Below are positions 34,250-46,898 of a stretch of DNA of 64,000 nt, piece by piece. The notes under the pieces are model-generated. The model ran no database searches. It was given only the letters and a program-made list of their open reading frames with translations, and was not told the DNA's origin. How positions within the stretch are numbered: position 1 is the stretch's first letter; every line of letters begins with the position of its first letter. The stretch is taken from assembly GCA_023653625.1 (NCBI GenBank), contig CM042905.1:22701001-22765000 (forward strand), in the 5' to 3' direction. The DNA comes from Triadica sebifera. Taxonomy: Eukaryota; Streptophyta; Magnoliopsida; Malpighiales; Euphorbiaceae. Made by a program: the position numbers and the translations under genes.

Positions 34250-35560
34250 TTAACTGGAATGGAACAATTGTGGATATTGAGCCTTCATGTCCTCTTCATT
34301 TTCCCAAGTTGCCTCTTCTGAATCATGATTTTTCCACTGAACCTTTACCAACGATACCTTATTGTTCTGTAGCTCCTTCATTTCTCGAGCTAGAATTTCC
34401 ACTGGCTCATCTTCGTAAGTTAGATCTAGTTATATCTCTATAGGTTCTGCTGATATGATATGAGATGGATTCGATCGATATTTTCTCAAAATGGATACAT
34501 GGAATACATTGTGAATCTTGTCTAACTCTAGTGATAGAGCTAATTTGCACGCCACGGGATCTATGCGTTTAAGTACCTCGTATGCTCTAATGAACCTATG
34601 ACTCAACTTTCCCTTCATTCCAAATCAGAATATCTTTTTCCAAGGTGAGACTTTTAAGAATACTTTATCACCAATTGCATACTCAATATCCCTCATTTTC
34701 AAATATGCACATGATTTCTGTCTATCCGTAGTGGCTTTCAACCTATCTCTTATTACTCCTACTTTTTTCTCTGTCTGCTGCACTAACTCTAAATCCACTA
34801 CTTTCTTTTCACTAAGCTCGGTCCAATATAGAGATGTTCTACATTTCCTCCCATACAAGGCTTCATATGGTGCCATACCGATATTGGCTTGGTGACTATT
34901 ATTATAGGTAAATTCTATCAATGGAAGATGTTTGTCCCAACTGCCTTCAATTTCCATCACACAAGTCCTCAACATATCCTCCAATATATGTATGACTCTC
35001 TCTGATTGTCCATCTGTTTGTGGGTGGAAATTTGTGCTAGAATTGAGTCAAGAACCCATGCCTTGATGCAAACTTCTCCATAATTGTGAAGTGAACCTCG
35101 GGTCTTGATTTGAAATGATTGAAACTGGCACACCATGTAAACGAATTATCTCATTGCCATAGATCTCTGCCAAATGGTTAAACGGATAATCCATCCTGAT
35201 CGGTAGAAAATAAGCTGATTTAGTGAGCCGGTCCACCACTACCCATATTGCATCATGCCTTTTTTATGTCAAAGGCAACCCATAAACAAAATCCATTATA
35301 ACTCTTTCCTATTTCCACTCCAAAATTGAAATTGACTGTAATAATCCACATGTACTTGATGTTTAGCCTTCACTCGCTGACAAGTTAAACATCTAGTAGT
35401 ATACTCTGTGATATCTTTTTTCATTCCTGGCCACTAGTAAAATGCCTTCAAATAATGATACATTTTGTTGCTCCCCGGGTGCATTGCATAAATAACATTG
35501 TGAGCCTCTTTCAAAATATCTCGTTTCAATTCTAGTATATCTGGCACACATAATTTGTCC
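34250..35560 (-). pseudogene. Gypsy G3 integrase with C-terminal chromodomain
   Basis: Minus-strand order: H2C2 zinc-binding block (HPGSNKMYHYL...CLTCQ, 35370-35530), integrase core (VDRLTKSAYFLPI; IISNQDPRFTSQLW; PQTDGQSERV with the DDE glutamate; FTYNNSHQANIGMAPYEALYGRKC), GPY/F-type region (DKVFLKVSPWK, KLSHRFIRAYEV), and a chromodomain-like tail (VKVQWKNHDSEEATWENEEDM). It ends at TAA near 34250. Stops or frameshifts lie near 35048, 34985, 34620 and 34430. The chromodomain identifies a Tekay/Del-like chromovirus; chromodomains tether integration to modified chromatin. Confidence 0.88.
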
Positions 35561-36127
35561 TTATTTCTTAAACTCCCATATGCTTCAATAGTAAATTCTG
35601 GTTTTTCACCCATTTCTACTATTTCAAAGATTTCTTTTAATTATGTGTCTTGCTTCTAATTATCCTTTACTTGTTGAATCAATATGGGTTGAATATGTAA
35701 TTCTGCCAAAATAATATATAAACTACTTATTATCTCATTATTAGTTATTTAATCTTGTTCACTTAATGAATTTAAGTTTTAACATTTACCTGCCAGAGTT
35801 TTTCTACTCAGAGCATCAGCTATCATATTGGCCTTACTCAATTGATTATGAATGATACAATTGTAGTCCTTAATTAATTATAGTCATCGTCTCTATCTCA
35901 AATTGAGTTCCTTTTGTGAAGGCAAATATTTTAGACTTTTATGGTCAGTATAGATATAACATTGCTCATCATACAAGTAGTGTCACCATATTTTCAATGC
36001 AAACACAATGGCTACCAGTTCCAGATCATGTGTCAGATAATTTTTCTCATGAGACTTCAGTTGTTTGGAAGCATAAGTAATCATCTTGCCTTCTTGCATT
36101 AACACATAGTCCAAACCATTAAGGGAC
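35561..36127 (-). pseudogene. Gypsy G3 RNase H / RT end
   Basis: Decayed coding sequence: SLNGLDYVLMQ, KMITYASKQLKSHEKNYLTHDLE, CYIYTDHKSLKYL and ADALSRKTLAG, spread over frames with stops. Broken at about 36127 by an insertion, so the catalytic RT core is not contiguous here. Confidence 0.8.
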
Positions 36128-36510
36128 TACCTTCCAAGCTGTGGTCCAAGTGGTGACTTTGGTCGTGAAGCTCTTTGGAAGAATTTGTCATGTCTTTTCA
36201 TGGGCGTGACATTTCTTTCATGGGCATGACTGAAATGCTCATTCACGGTTGCTATCTTCCTTCATGGCCGTGAACTTTAAATGTTGGTTTGTTGGCGCTA
36301 GGCTTCATCACAGGCATGACAAATAGAGTCACGGGCGTGAACATGCTACTTCTTCAATTTTATCTTTTTAAGATTAATCTCCCATTCTCCATTCTTGCTA
36401 ACATACTTCATACCCTGTTCAATAGACTTAGAAAACAAGAATATTAAATACATTATTGCTATTTTATTTGTTAGCATCAAAATGATGGAAATACCCCTCA
36501 AGGTTCAACA
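36128..36510 (-). mobile_element. Sirevirus LTR fragment inside G3
   Basis: Matches the 5' part (minus strand) of the Sirevirus LTRs: ends ..CCCCTCAAGGTTCAACA at 36510 and carries several TCATGGGCGTGAC-type motifs. The left side is cut at CTTCCAAGCTGTGG. No polypurine tract follows and no internal region is attached. Confidence 0.85.
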
Positions 36511-37069
36511 ATATCAAAAATAACAACTAATTACATCACACATCAAACACACAATCATATTAAACTTTAACACCTAATTACACACATATGAACATCATGT
36601 AAAATTTTTATCAATGAAGCACATACCTAATAAGCCTTGGCTCTTCTATTAATCCTTTTTTTTCTTCCCTTATTAGCTAGCTTTCTCATTGCCTTTGTCA
36701 CCCTCTTGAGGGCCTCTCCCTTGTTCACTTGTTTTTCCTACACAACCATGCCACATCTCAATTCCAACATCCATTTTCAATGCTTTTCATGTCTACATAG
36801 TATGCTAATGCTCCTAATATGTTTTACACCTTAATTGAGCTAAAATGTACTAAGGTTAAACTTTCCTCTTACTATGTCATGGCTGCCTAAAAACTATATC
36901 CTAGTTCCCAATTCATTTTCTTCAATTCAACACTCAAATCATGCTTCACTTATCACCAATTGTTGTGCTTCTATGCTAATTTCAATTTTCCCCAAATTTC
37001 TCTAACTATGGCAGCCCCTCATTCATCCATTAACATCATATTTTCTTTAGTTTTTAACCCATAAAACAA
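36511..37069. mobile_element. Gypsy LTR-like fragment
   Basis: Shares text and layout with the G3 LTR near 33200-33500 (ACATACCTAA.., TTAGCTAGCTTTC..). No terminus seen; assignment is by partial similarity only. Confidence 0.4.
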
Positions 37070-37330
37070 TTAACTAACTTCAATTATTGTGCCATTGAAA
37101 TCAGTTGCACCATGTTTCCTCAGCTTATCATAAGATCTTTCCTTGTACATTTCAAGACCATGGACTTCCCGATCTAGGTGTTCATAGGGTGCCTCTGCAT
37201 GAGATGATTTTGATGCATGTGCTAGAGCTCTAGCTCTTAACGCTGGTTGATCTCTATATGAATGAGGTGATGCCTCAGAAGAATGCATTTCGGCCAGCCT
37301 CTCCCTCCTTGGTGAATCATATGTTATGAT
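37070..37330 (-). pseudogene. Gypsy gag N-terminus fragment
   Basis: Minus strand RRERLAEMHSSEASPH, then YKERSYDKLRKHGATDFNGT, the N-terminal part of a gypsy gag also present in plus orientation at 62657-63029. It stops abruptly after FNGT, with no gag core following. Confidence 0.75.
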
Positions 37331-37435
37331 GTCCCTAAAATAAATGAAATTATGTCACTACATAATGTTCAACACATAGGATGCATATGTTATCATGCTC
37401 TTATGCATATGCATGTTCCCATGGAACCTATCCCT

Positions 37436-37451
37436 GCTCTGAAATCAAAAC
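37436..37451 (-). other. Degenerate primer-binding site
   Basis: Minus strand GTTTTGATTTCAGAGC, comparable to TTTTTGGTATCAGATG beside the LTR end at 62529. It marks an LTR edge at 37452. Confidence 0.55.
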
Positions 37452-40401
37452 TATAACACCACATCATATGCATTTAAGTATAACCTATTTCTGTATCAAA
37501 TAATCACACACTGCATGTTGGAAAGAGAAAATACCCTGATAACAGAAAAGTTTGAGGGTCAATTTGTAATTTACCAAAAAATGGAGGATTAATTGGGATA
37601 AGCATCAATTAAATACATGAATTGGGACATTTGATGAATGTGGAGGCCAGCCACACCAAGTGGCATGCAATAAGTTATCAATTAATGAAGACATCTAGAA
37701 TATCGCTTAGGTGTCTTCATAATTAATTAAGTTTGTCTTTTGCCATTAATCACTCCTTCTACCTTATCATTCTTAATCTAGAATTTTTCCATCATTAAAT
37801 TGTCTTCCACGTCCCTCTTGAACTATCATTCATCAAAGTAAAATGGACACATTAATTAGACATTAATGAAGACATCTAGAATATGTTTAGGTGTCTCCAT
37901 TAATTAATTAATTTTGTCACTTTGCTTTTAATTGCTTGTCATTTCTTCATATCACTCTTGATCTAGAATTTTCTATCTTTTATTTGTCTCCCACGTTTCC
38001 CTTTGAAAAACCATACACCAAGAGAGATGAATACATTAATTAGCCAAAATATCTAGATATTTATGGGCTTAGGTGTCCCATTATTGATTAAAATTTTCTT
38101 CTTCCTCTTAATTACTCATCCTTCTTCCTTATCCTTCCATCTAGAATATTCTATATTCTCTCAAACTAGCCCATATTTTTCCTTGTTCTCCATGCCTAAA
38201 GCTAGATGCTAATAAGAAAAGTGAGAAAGAGAGGGAGAGAGCCATGGAAGAGTAGGTCCTCATGCAAAAATGAGTTTAAGGAAGTTTAAGGGAGCAAAAG
38301 AGAGGAAGAAAAGTAAGGAAAGAAGAGAGTTAAACCTCCAAAATTTTAGCCATAGGAGGTAAGAGCTTGAGTAAGTGTTGATCATCATCTTGTCTTTAAG
38401 TTTCTTTAAAGGATGAGGTAGTCTAGAGCATGGTTCTTGAAGAGAGAGATTTTAGGGGTTAGAGATATATGATGAAAGAAATATTTTTGATGAATTTCTT
38501 ATATGTTTTAGGAACTCCTATTGACAAGGAGCTAGCTCAAAGGAGCAAAGGAAAAAAAGAAAGAGAAATAAAGAGGAAAAAAGGGAAAAGTAGAGGTTTG
38601 TGCATAACCTAAGGCAATAACCTATTTTATTTTTTATTTATTTATTTGAATGAATTAATTTGTTGGTATGTTGATGATTCTGAATTAATATTATTTGTGA
38701 TGAAAAATCTTGGGCATGCATGTTTGCTAGACTTAGGATTAATTTTGGTAAAAATTGGATGTGATTGGTTTGTATATTCCTTGCTGGAAATGGATGAGCA
38801 ATGAGCACTTAAATTGTTATAACTTAATTTTTTGGAATTAGGTTTTGTATTTTATTTATTGGATTTGAAAGCTAAGACATAGTGCTATAATTTGTATTCA
38901 GACCACAAAATCCAGATATGTCTATAATTGTCCAGAAAAATTCATAAAATTCGGACTTAGGATCTGTCCAGAAAATTCTCGGTAGAATTATTAGTGACCA
39001 GCCAGTGTTCATGTTATCATATCGTTTGATAAAGAGCTCAGAATTAAGTAATTCAAGTTACATATTAAAGATAAGATCCAGGTCTAAAATTGTTAAGAAT
39101 AACTTATAACTAAATTTAGATTGTAATAGGACCAAAATTAAGGTCCAAAATAGAAAACATAATCTGCCAATGACAGGGCAGCATATGAGTTGTGGAATTA
39201 AAAAAGCAAAATGATGAGAACCCTGCTATATTATGTAAATATTGTTTTAATTGAGTGATTATGTGATTATTTTGAGACATTAAATGCATAAAAAGTGTGA
39301 ATTTAGTTGCTATGAATTTTAATGAGATTGTATAAGCCCTAGAACATCTAACTAGAACCAACTTAGAATAGTTTGACATGCCAAACAGGGGGGAGTATGA
39401 TGAAATCCATTGATGGTATAATTAATAAAGTCGATGATGGTACTATTATCAAAACTGGTGATGACACTATTATTGAAGCCGATGATAGCATAATTATTAA
39501 AGCAGGTGATGGCACTATTATTAAAGCCGTTGATGACACTTATATGCGCACATCATATTGCCCGAGTGACACTCCTAAGTGCCTGGATGACAACTTCATT
39601 ATCCTGGTCAGTAGTTCATATGTGTTATGGGCAACGAAAAGCTATGGATAATAATGATTTGATAAAGTAAAATAAATATAAGATATAAAAGAATAAAATT
39701 TATGAAATGTAAGTTGCATGAAAAGATGATTGGGTGTTTTGGGCATAAATAAAGAAGTTATGGAAAATAAAAATGGAATTATGAATTGTAACATGGTTAA
39801 TTATGATGTGTTATATAATGGTGTGTTAATAAAATAAACAAGTATGAGATAAAAGAATATAATTTGATGTCTATACATGCTAGAATACCATGATATGTAT
39901 ATTTGCATGAGAAGATGATTAAGCATGAGTTGATATATGATAATGCATGATTGTATAAAATAGTTTATTACCTTATTTATATGCACCACTAAGCCAAGAG
40001 CTTAGCGTGAGAGTTTCTCTCGTGCAGGTATAGCAAAGAATAAGTAGACAATAGTAGATAAATCTAACGGTGACCTGATTCGTAGAACAACATATTTTAA
40101 CCACTGTGGGTCACACAAATTTTGTATATTATCTTTTGAATTTTATTTTGTAAAATAAACAGTATGTTTTGTAAAGAACATGTTATGATATAAAAATATA
40201 GTTTATCTTTCATGCTATGACTTATTTTATAATGCAAAGTAAATAAATAGTAAATAATAAATAGTACAATATATATATATATATATATATGAATAATTTT
40301 CATGTATACAAAATCTAAAAAAAAATGATATTTTAACCGATGAAGTCAATATAGCACTCCCTCATCCGGGCACGAGCTCTGGGGTGAGGGGGTGTGTTAC
40401 A
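37452..40401. mobile_element. Gypsy LTR-derived block, mixed orientation
   Basis: The left edge (TATAACACC.. next to a reverse-oriented PBS and minus-strand gag) looks like the end of a minus-strand LTR. Most of the block, including AGGACCAAAATTAAGGTCC near 39130 (compare 62145) and the right terminus GGGGTGAGGGGGTGTGTTACA, reads like a plus-strand LTR. A GGGGGGAG tract sits at 39388-39395. I cannot place the switch point. No coding genes; it interrupts G3 between its RT halves. Confidence 0.5.
39412..39541 (+). repeat. 24-bp minisatellite
   Basis: Five and a third units of exactly 24 bp, built on GATGGYACTATTATTAAAGC plus four variable bases. Being a multiple of three it keeps a frame open (39373-39651) that reads as repeated DGTIIKAG/DDTIIEAD octapeptides. 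It lies in LTR DNA, so coding is doubtful. Confidence 0.85.
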
Positions 40402-41884
40402 CTGGGTCTGATAAACCCTTTCTAACAACTCTTGCAACTACACTTTTAATTTGTCTAGTTCTACAGGTGCCATTCTATAGGGAGTGATCGATATTGGGGT
40501 TGTTTTTGGAAAAACATCTATGGCAAACTCTATCTGCCTGACAGATGATAATCCTGGCAAGTCCTTAGGCAAGATATCTGGATATTCACGTGTTGTAGAA
40601 ATTTCTCTAACATCTAGACTCCCTTTCTTGGTATCTACAATATGTGCCAAAAATGCTTCACATCCCATTTGATAAGCTTACATGCCTTTGTAACATAAAT
40701 GACATTAGTCAAGTATGGTCAATTCTCGCCCAAGACAATCACGTCATCCTGCTCTGAATTCTTGAAAGTAACTCTCCTATACTGATAATCCACCACTGCC
40801 CCATGTTGAGTTAACCAATCCATCCCCAAGATTGCGTCAAACTCATGGAATGACAACTTTATCAGGTCAGCTGGGAATTCTACATTTAGAGCTTTGACTG
40901 GACTAATTTTATAGACTCGACTAACTTTCACTTCAAGACCTAAAGACTTTGTTACTAATATATAATAATCTAATTCCTCTACTACCATGTTACCCTGAAT
41001 AGGTGGTAACATGCATAAATATGAATGTGTAGAACTCAGATCTATCAATGCAAATAAACCAGTATCATAAAAAGAAAATTTATCGATGATGACATCCGGG
41101 GCATCCTACTTCTCATGAGCTCTCATGGCATATGTTCGGGTTAAGGCTCGACTACCTTATGCTCTATTCACTGATTCTGATACATTCCGACTAGTCTTAC
41201 TGCTTATAGACTATCCATGTCCCCTACCTCTGCCTCGAGTGAAATTTTGAACCTGAACTGATACTACACCACTTGTACCTTTTCCTCTAGGAAAATCTTT
41301 TTATTTATGCTCAGTAGATCCATATCGTAAGTATGCTCCAATAATCCACCAGCAATCACCTGCATGTGATCTTCCATAATGTTGACATGTGATAGATATA
41401 AATCTCCTGTTACCTGAAGCAAATGTACTAGTTGTAGACCCTTTTAGCCTTGACTGTTGGCTTTGCCTTGCTGAAAAAGTTGGTGCAGAACTCCATGACT
41501 GGAAATGCCCGGTCACTATCTATCCTCTTTTATTGGATATCTAGGCCATTCTAATTATCGATCTCTGGGGTGGCTCTTCTATCCTCTTTATCTTTGACTT
41601 TTTTCCAAACTGATGGCCGAGGATACTAGTGTAGAAAAATCCTCAAGCTGAAGGGCAACAACCATATTTCTAATATCATCATTCAAATTTACGACACCTA
41701 TCTGCCTCATCAGCAATGATTCCAGTTGCATATTTACTCAGTTTAGTGAATTCCATCTAGTATTCTTGCACTGACATGCTTCCTTGCTTCAGGTCTTGAA
41801 ACTCCTTCTTCATTTTATTAACAGACTCTAGGCACATGTTTCTTGCTAAATTATGCCTTGAAGAAATTCCATGAAGGTGGTTTT
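40402..41884 (-). pseudogene. Gypsy G3 gag, protease and RT start
   Basis: Minus strand, right to left: gag end with a damaged zinc knuckle (CQHYGRSHAGDC; the second Cys is Tyr) at 41301-41516; protease at 40719-41048, where the usual D-[ST/PG]-G site reads IDLSSTHSY, so the catalytic glycine is lost, followed by ILGMDWLTQHGAVVDY; then the RT N-terminal segment (EYPDILPKDLPGL, ISITPYRMAPVELDKL) to 40438. The rest of RT is separated by the insertion 36128-40401. The gag start and 5' leader are deleted at the junction with the LTR near 41884. Confidence 0.83.
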
Positions 41885-43162
41885 AGTCTATTTTATACCT
41901 AAATATGGGCATATCCAGGTCTAATAGTCTAAATGAAAGTTGAATCCTCATGTCTTAACCTTCCAACCCAATAAGAAACACTCAAAAATCATTTCCAGAA
42001 CTCAAGTTATGACCAAAAAAGTAGGCACTATTCATAAGACGAATTTCCAGCACTTCAATAAATCCTACAATTTCCATCTTCATGCATCAGCATCATATTC
42101 TAATTTTTATTTTCACATTCATGGCATCATTTAATCACCAATTAATCACTCAATCAATATCAATAATTACATACACAATTATACATAATATCACAAAATC
42201 AAAAATCAACATTTTTCCATATTGAATTTTGGCCAAATGTACATACCTAAAAAAAAAGTCTATTTCTCTTTACTATTTTCTTCCTCCTAATTAGCTTTCC
42301 GTTTGCCCTTACTTCCTATTTGATTATGGCCCAAAGATTGTTCACCTCTTTGGCCTAACTAGAAATTTCACACTAATCAAGCACTAAACACATTAGTCAA
42401 CCCTTAATCACCATTAACATACTAATAACCATAAATTATCAACCTTAATGATAATTAACCTCAAAATCAAAGAAAAAAGGAGAAAAAAGTGAGAATATGA
42501 AAAATCTAACCTCACTTTTGTAGATCTTCAAAATGACCAAAATATTTCTTCTCTTTTTCTCTTCTTTTTTTTCCTTCCTCCTTCTTTGTTTTGCTCACTT
42601 CACTTCACTTTCTTGTTGATCTAGTATTAATCGAAATTTTTCCATCTAAACCATAGCTTTAATTGAAGAAAAAAAAGAAGAACTTGGAAGATATAGGTCA
42701 CAGCTACAAGGAGAGAAGAAGTAAGAGTTTTGTTTTTGTTAAGATGAGGAAGAAGAAGAATTAATGACCAAAAAGGTGAAATTTGACTTTTATAGTTGGA
42801 TTAGGTGGGTGGTTAGGATTATTAGATATTCTCATCCCTCATTGGTCCATTAATTTAATTTAATCTTACTTTATTGTAATCCAAAGAATATTCCTTTCTT
42901 TAGATAAAGAATATTCCATTTATATACCTTTTTAAAATATTTGTGTCAAAAACACTGTAAATTCAAATTCCATTTATCAAAAAAATTATTATTTTCTAAA
43001 TTTTTACTCTGAACCTCAAAATTTTCAATTAATAATATTCAAAGTATCTTTCTCATATTTTATTATTATTTTAATTTCTTATGTCTAAATTTAGATCCCG
43101 ATCGGTTTGGTGCACTGAATTTTGGTCACCTACGACCGTGGCCTAAATTATTGGGCATTACA
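41885..43162 (-). mobile_element. Gypsy G3 5' LTR, truncated
   Basis: About 1278 bp matching the right part of 31398-34204; ends GGGCATTACA. It lacks its outer left 1.5 kb, and no primer-binding site remains, so a deletion joined LTR and gag. Confidence 0.83.
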
Positions 43163-43883
43163 ATCAATGAAGCACAAGGCAGAGATCCTCAATTATGTGA
43201 GAAAATTGAAATGGTAAGGCATGGAAACAATATGGAGTTCTATATGCAGGATGATATATTGATGTTGAAGTCACTCATATGTGTTCTAGACTTTGATAAC
43301 TTGTGCTATGAAATAATGCAATAGACATATAATGCACCTTATACAATGCACCCAGGGATGACCAAGATATTTCATAGCTTAAGAACTCATAATTGGTGGC
43401 CAAAAAAGAAGAAATACATAGTAGAATATGTTTCTAAATGCTTAACATGTCAGTAGAATAAAATTGAACACCAACTGCTAGTTGGTAAGCTACATCCATT
43501 GCCAGTGCCAGAATGGAAATGGGAGAAAGTAATAATGGATTTTGTTTATGGATTACCATGAACTCCATGGAAAAATGATGCAATATGGGTAATTATTGAC
43601 ATATTAGCCAAGTTTGCATATTTTTTACCTATCAGATGGGGGTTTACACTCGAGAATTTGACAAAATTATATGTGAATGAGATAGTAAGATTACATGGTC
43701 TTCCAATGTCCATTGTCTCTAATAGAAATCCACGGTTTACTTCACTTTTTTGGGTAAGTTTACAAGATGCATTGGGACGAAAATTGAACTTCAGTAATGC
43801 ATTCTACCCAAAGACTGACAGACAATAAGATAGGACTATACAAACATTAGAGGAAATACTCAGGGCATGTTATAAGGAGTTCA
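43163..43883 (+). pseudogene. Gypsy H integrase fragment
   Basis: The first five bases (43163-43167, ATCAA) are the right copy of the G3 target-site duplication. Then plus-strand integrase: MHPGMTKIFHSLRTHNWW and KCLTCQ (zinc-binding), WEKVIMDFVYGLP, DILAKFAYFLPI, RLHGLPMSIVSN, FYPKTDRQ, TLEEILRACY. Three or four stops, mostly single-base. It continues the element interrupted at 31397 and is itself cut at 43884 by Y-2. Confidence 0.88.
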
Positions 43884-45525
43884 TGTTGGGTTTTGAAGGA
43901 GAATCTCATTCATAAATGCAACAAAAAAATAAAAATTTTCAAAATCAGAAACAAAAGATCATGCTTGTGTCACTAATTTATCAAACATAGAGGTTAAAAA
44001 TTATACCTTGAAATTTCTTAATTTTTATTCAAATCTTCACCATGTTGGGTTATAGCAAACCAAAACAATCTACACTAGGATGTCTCTAATGATAATCCAT
44101 ACGAAGATATGAAAAAGAAACTATCAAAAGAGATGGTTTTAACAATATTCAAAGTGCTAGCTTTGAATACGTTCTTGAGAGAATTAGTCTCTAAAATTAT
44201 TTTTCACCAACAATAATTTTCATGTCTCTTTTCTATCGTTTGATGTCTTTTTCATCTGAATCAAATTCAGAAAGAAGATCAAAAATCAAAAGAGAAGAAA
44301 AATGACTTAAATGAATAGTCATGGCCATAATTGGCCTAATTATGGCCAATTATGACCTAATGGCACTGCACATAGTAGTGCGCAGTACAGCCCTATGGGC
44401 CCGTGACCTCTCCTAAGCAAGTTTTTTCTCGTGATCTCATCACGATCCGAACCAAAAAAATTCTCTCATATTTATGTATCCTATCCAATACCATTTTACT
44501 CATTCTCCAAAACTCCATATGTGACCCATTAGGTTCCCAGTTATGTTAGCCACTTAAATTAACAATTAATTTAAACAAGTCATGAGCGGTATGTAGCAAC
44601 ACATCATGACCCCCAATTGATAAAAAGTTAATAGTTTGACTATGAACCTTTCCATAGACAATTTATGTGCAATTATTTCTTTCACCATTTTATACCCAAC
44701 TTGGTTGAGAGTATGAACATGTGCCAACTCCCACTAGACTGACTACATCACATCTAGCCCAAGTAATATTAATTCCTGTTCCTGGGGCTCATTACTCTAT
44801 TAGATATGTCATTGAAGACTATCTTCATGACATTTCCATTTTGGCTAGAGATTTCCAAGTAATGATCCTAACAAGAGGCCATAGGTATATACTCCTTCTA
44901 TTAGAAGTGGTGAATCCTTTATTGGTTACATAATTACTTTCGAATACCACCAACTACACTCAATCACCACTCTATGAGTAACCTCTCTAAGGCAACAAGG
45001 AATAGTGTCAAAGTGTAGAATCAATATCCAAGATATCCTTGAGTACCTCAAGTCTAAGGATACTTGCACCATTGCTATGATGAGACTATCATTGATATTT
45101 GAATAGATTATCCATATGATTGTCTCATAGCAGATCATCCAATGTACTCAGCCACACTTAGCAAGCATCCATATTTTTACTTTAAACATCTTATGTTTAC
45201 AGATTATGAGATCTATTGCTTTATCTAGTTAAGCAGTATAACATGTGTTAGTCTATCCGGATTAACAATGTCCCATCTCATTAATCTTATGACTAGGGAT
45301 AATTTAGATACTAACATAATTACACATGATCAGAATCTCAATATCATGATCTCATCATGATTTTCTTCATACTATATTATGTATCAATGACTTCATTAAT
45401 TGATTTAAGATCACTAACAATTCATATATCAAATGAATATCAAATTAATGAAAATGCCTTTTATTAATCAAATAAATTTGTACACTAAGTGCTAAAGGTG
45501 TTTGCCTTTAGAGCACTTCTCTACA
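43884..45525 (-). mobile_element. Copia Y-2 3' LTR
   Basis: 1642 bp from TGTTGGGTTTTGAAGG to TTCTCTACA. Same family as the LTRs of Y-1 and Y-3. Right-hand neighbour is a polypurine tract (minus strand GTTCAAGTGGGAGGT, 45526-45540), so this is the 3' LTR of a minus-strand element inserted into gypsy H. Confidence 0.85.
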
Positions 45526-46898
45526 ACCTCCCACTTGAACTAGAGTCCATTGCCTTTGTATTTAATTCCTTAGGCAAGCACATGAGGATGATATTTCTTT
45601 TAGGGAAGTGGCTTAGTTAAAGGATCAATAATATTCTAATCACTAGGCACTCTTTTTTTCTTTACATGATTCATACGAATGATTTCTCTAATCAAATGGT
45701 ATCTTTTGAGTACATATTTGGAGTGGTTCTTTTGCTTGTACAATAGCTCCATTATTGTCACAATACATTTGTATTGGATCAATAATGCTAGGAACCATTT
45801 CAAGTTCCATGATGAATTATTTTGTCCAAACTTCTTCCTTTGCTGTTTCAGATCTGCAATGTACTCTGCTTTGGTTGTGGAATCATCAGTCATTTTCTGT
45901 TTGGAACTCATCCAACTGTCTACTCCACCATTTAGTGTTAATATATAACCTGATTGGGATTTTGAGTCATCCTTATCTGATTAGAAGATGACATTAGTAT
46001 ACCCGCTCACAACAAGATCTCCATCTCCATATACCAAGAATACATCATTAGTCCTTCTCAAGTACTTAAGGATATTCTTGATAGCCACCTAATGACTTTC
46101 ACTAGGGTCCAATTGGTATCTTCTTGTGACACTCAGAACGTATGATACATTGGGTCTAGTACATAACATAACATACATGATTGATCCTATAACTGAAGCA
46201 TATGGAACCAAACTCATGCGTGTCTTCTCATCTTATGTCTTTGAACATAGACTTTGAAAGAGTAATCCCATAGGTCATGGGAATACATCCTCTCTTGGAT
46301 TGCTACATGCTAAAACTCTTTAGCATTTTGTCTATGTATATAGACTATGAAAGACTAAACAACCTTTTATATCTATCTTTATAAATCCTTATCCCTAAAT
46401 TATAAACTCTTCTCAAAGGTCTTTCAAAGAAAAGTTCTTGGATAACCAAATTTTGACTAATTGTAAGGCTGAGACATCATTTTTCATTAGTATTATGTCA
46501 TCTACATACAACATAAGGAACACGATTCCACTCTCACTAACCTCTTATATATATAAAGTTCATCCGAATTTTGTAAGAAACCAAACTATTTAATTGTCTC
46601 ATTAAACCGAATATTTCAACTATTGGATGTTTGCTTTTATCCATAAATGGATCTTTGCAATTTGCATACATTTTTCCCATCTTTGGATATGAAGTCTTCT
46701 AGTTGTGTCATGTACACATCCTCGATTAGATTTCCATTAGGAAAAGTTGTCTTCACATTTATTTGTCATATATCATAATCATAATGAGCAACAATGGCTA
46801 GGAGTATCCTTATGGATTTAAGCATAGCTACTGGGCTAAAATTTTCATCATAGTCAATTCCATGTCTTTAATGATAACCTTTAGCTACAAGTCAAGCT
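45526..46898 (-). pseudogene. Copia Y-2 pol end (RT and RNase H), broken
   Basis: Minus strand: RT blocks LVAKGY (at the right edge), MDVKTTFPNGNL, EDVYMTQ, the YVDD motif (LYVDDIILM), then RNase H (TTKAEYIA, SKYVLKRYHLIREII). Stops and frameshifts throughout. The frame is cut just before LVAKGY by the insertion of SIRE-3. Closely related to the pol of Y-3 (56138-58158); a Tork/Angela-type copia by its motifs. Confidence 0.82.

Noticed and set aside
39373..39651. 92-codon frame as a repeat protein
   Set aside because: It lies in gypsy LTR-derived DNA and is mostly a 24-bp minisatellite; kept as a repeat and a low-priority finding, not as a gene.
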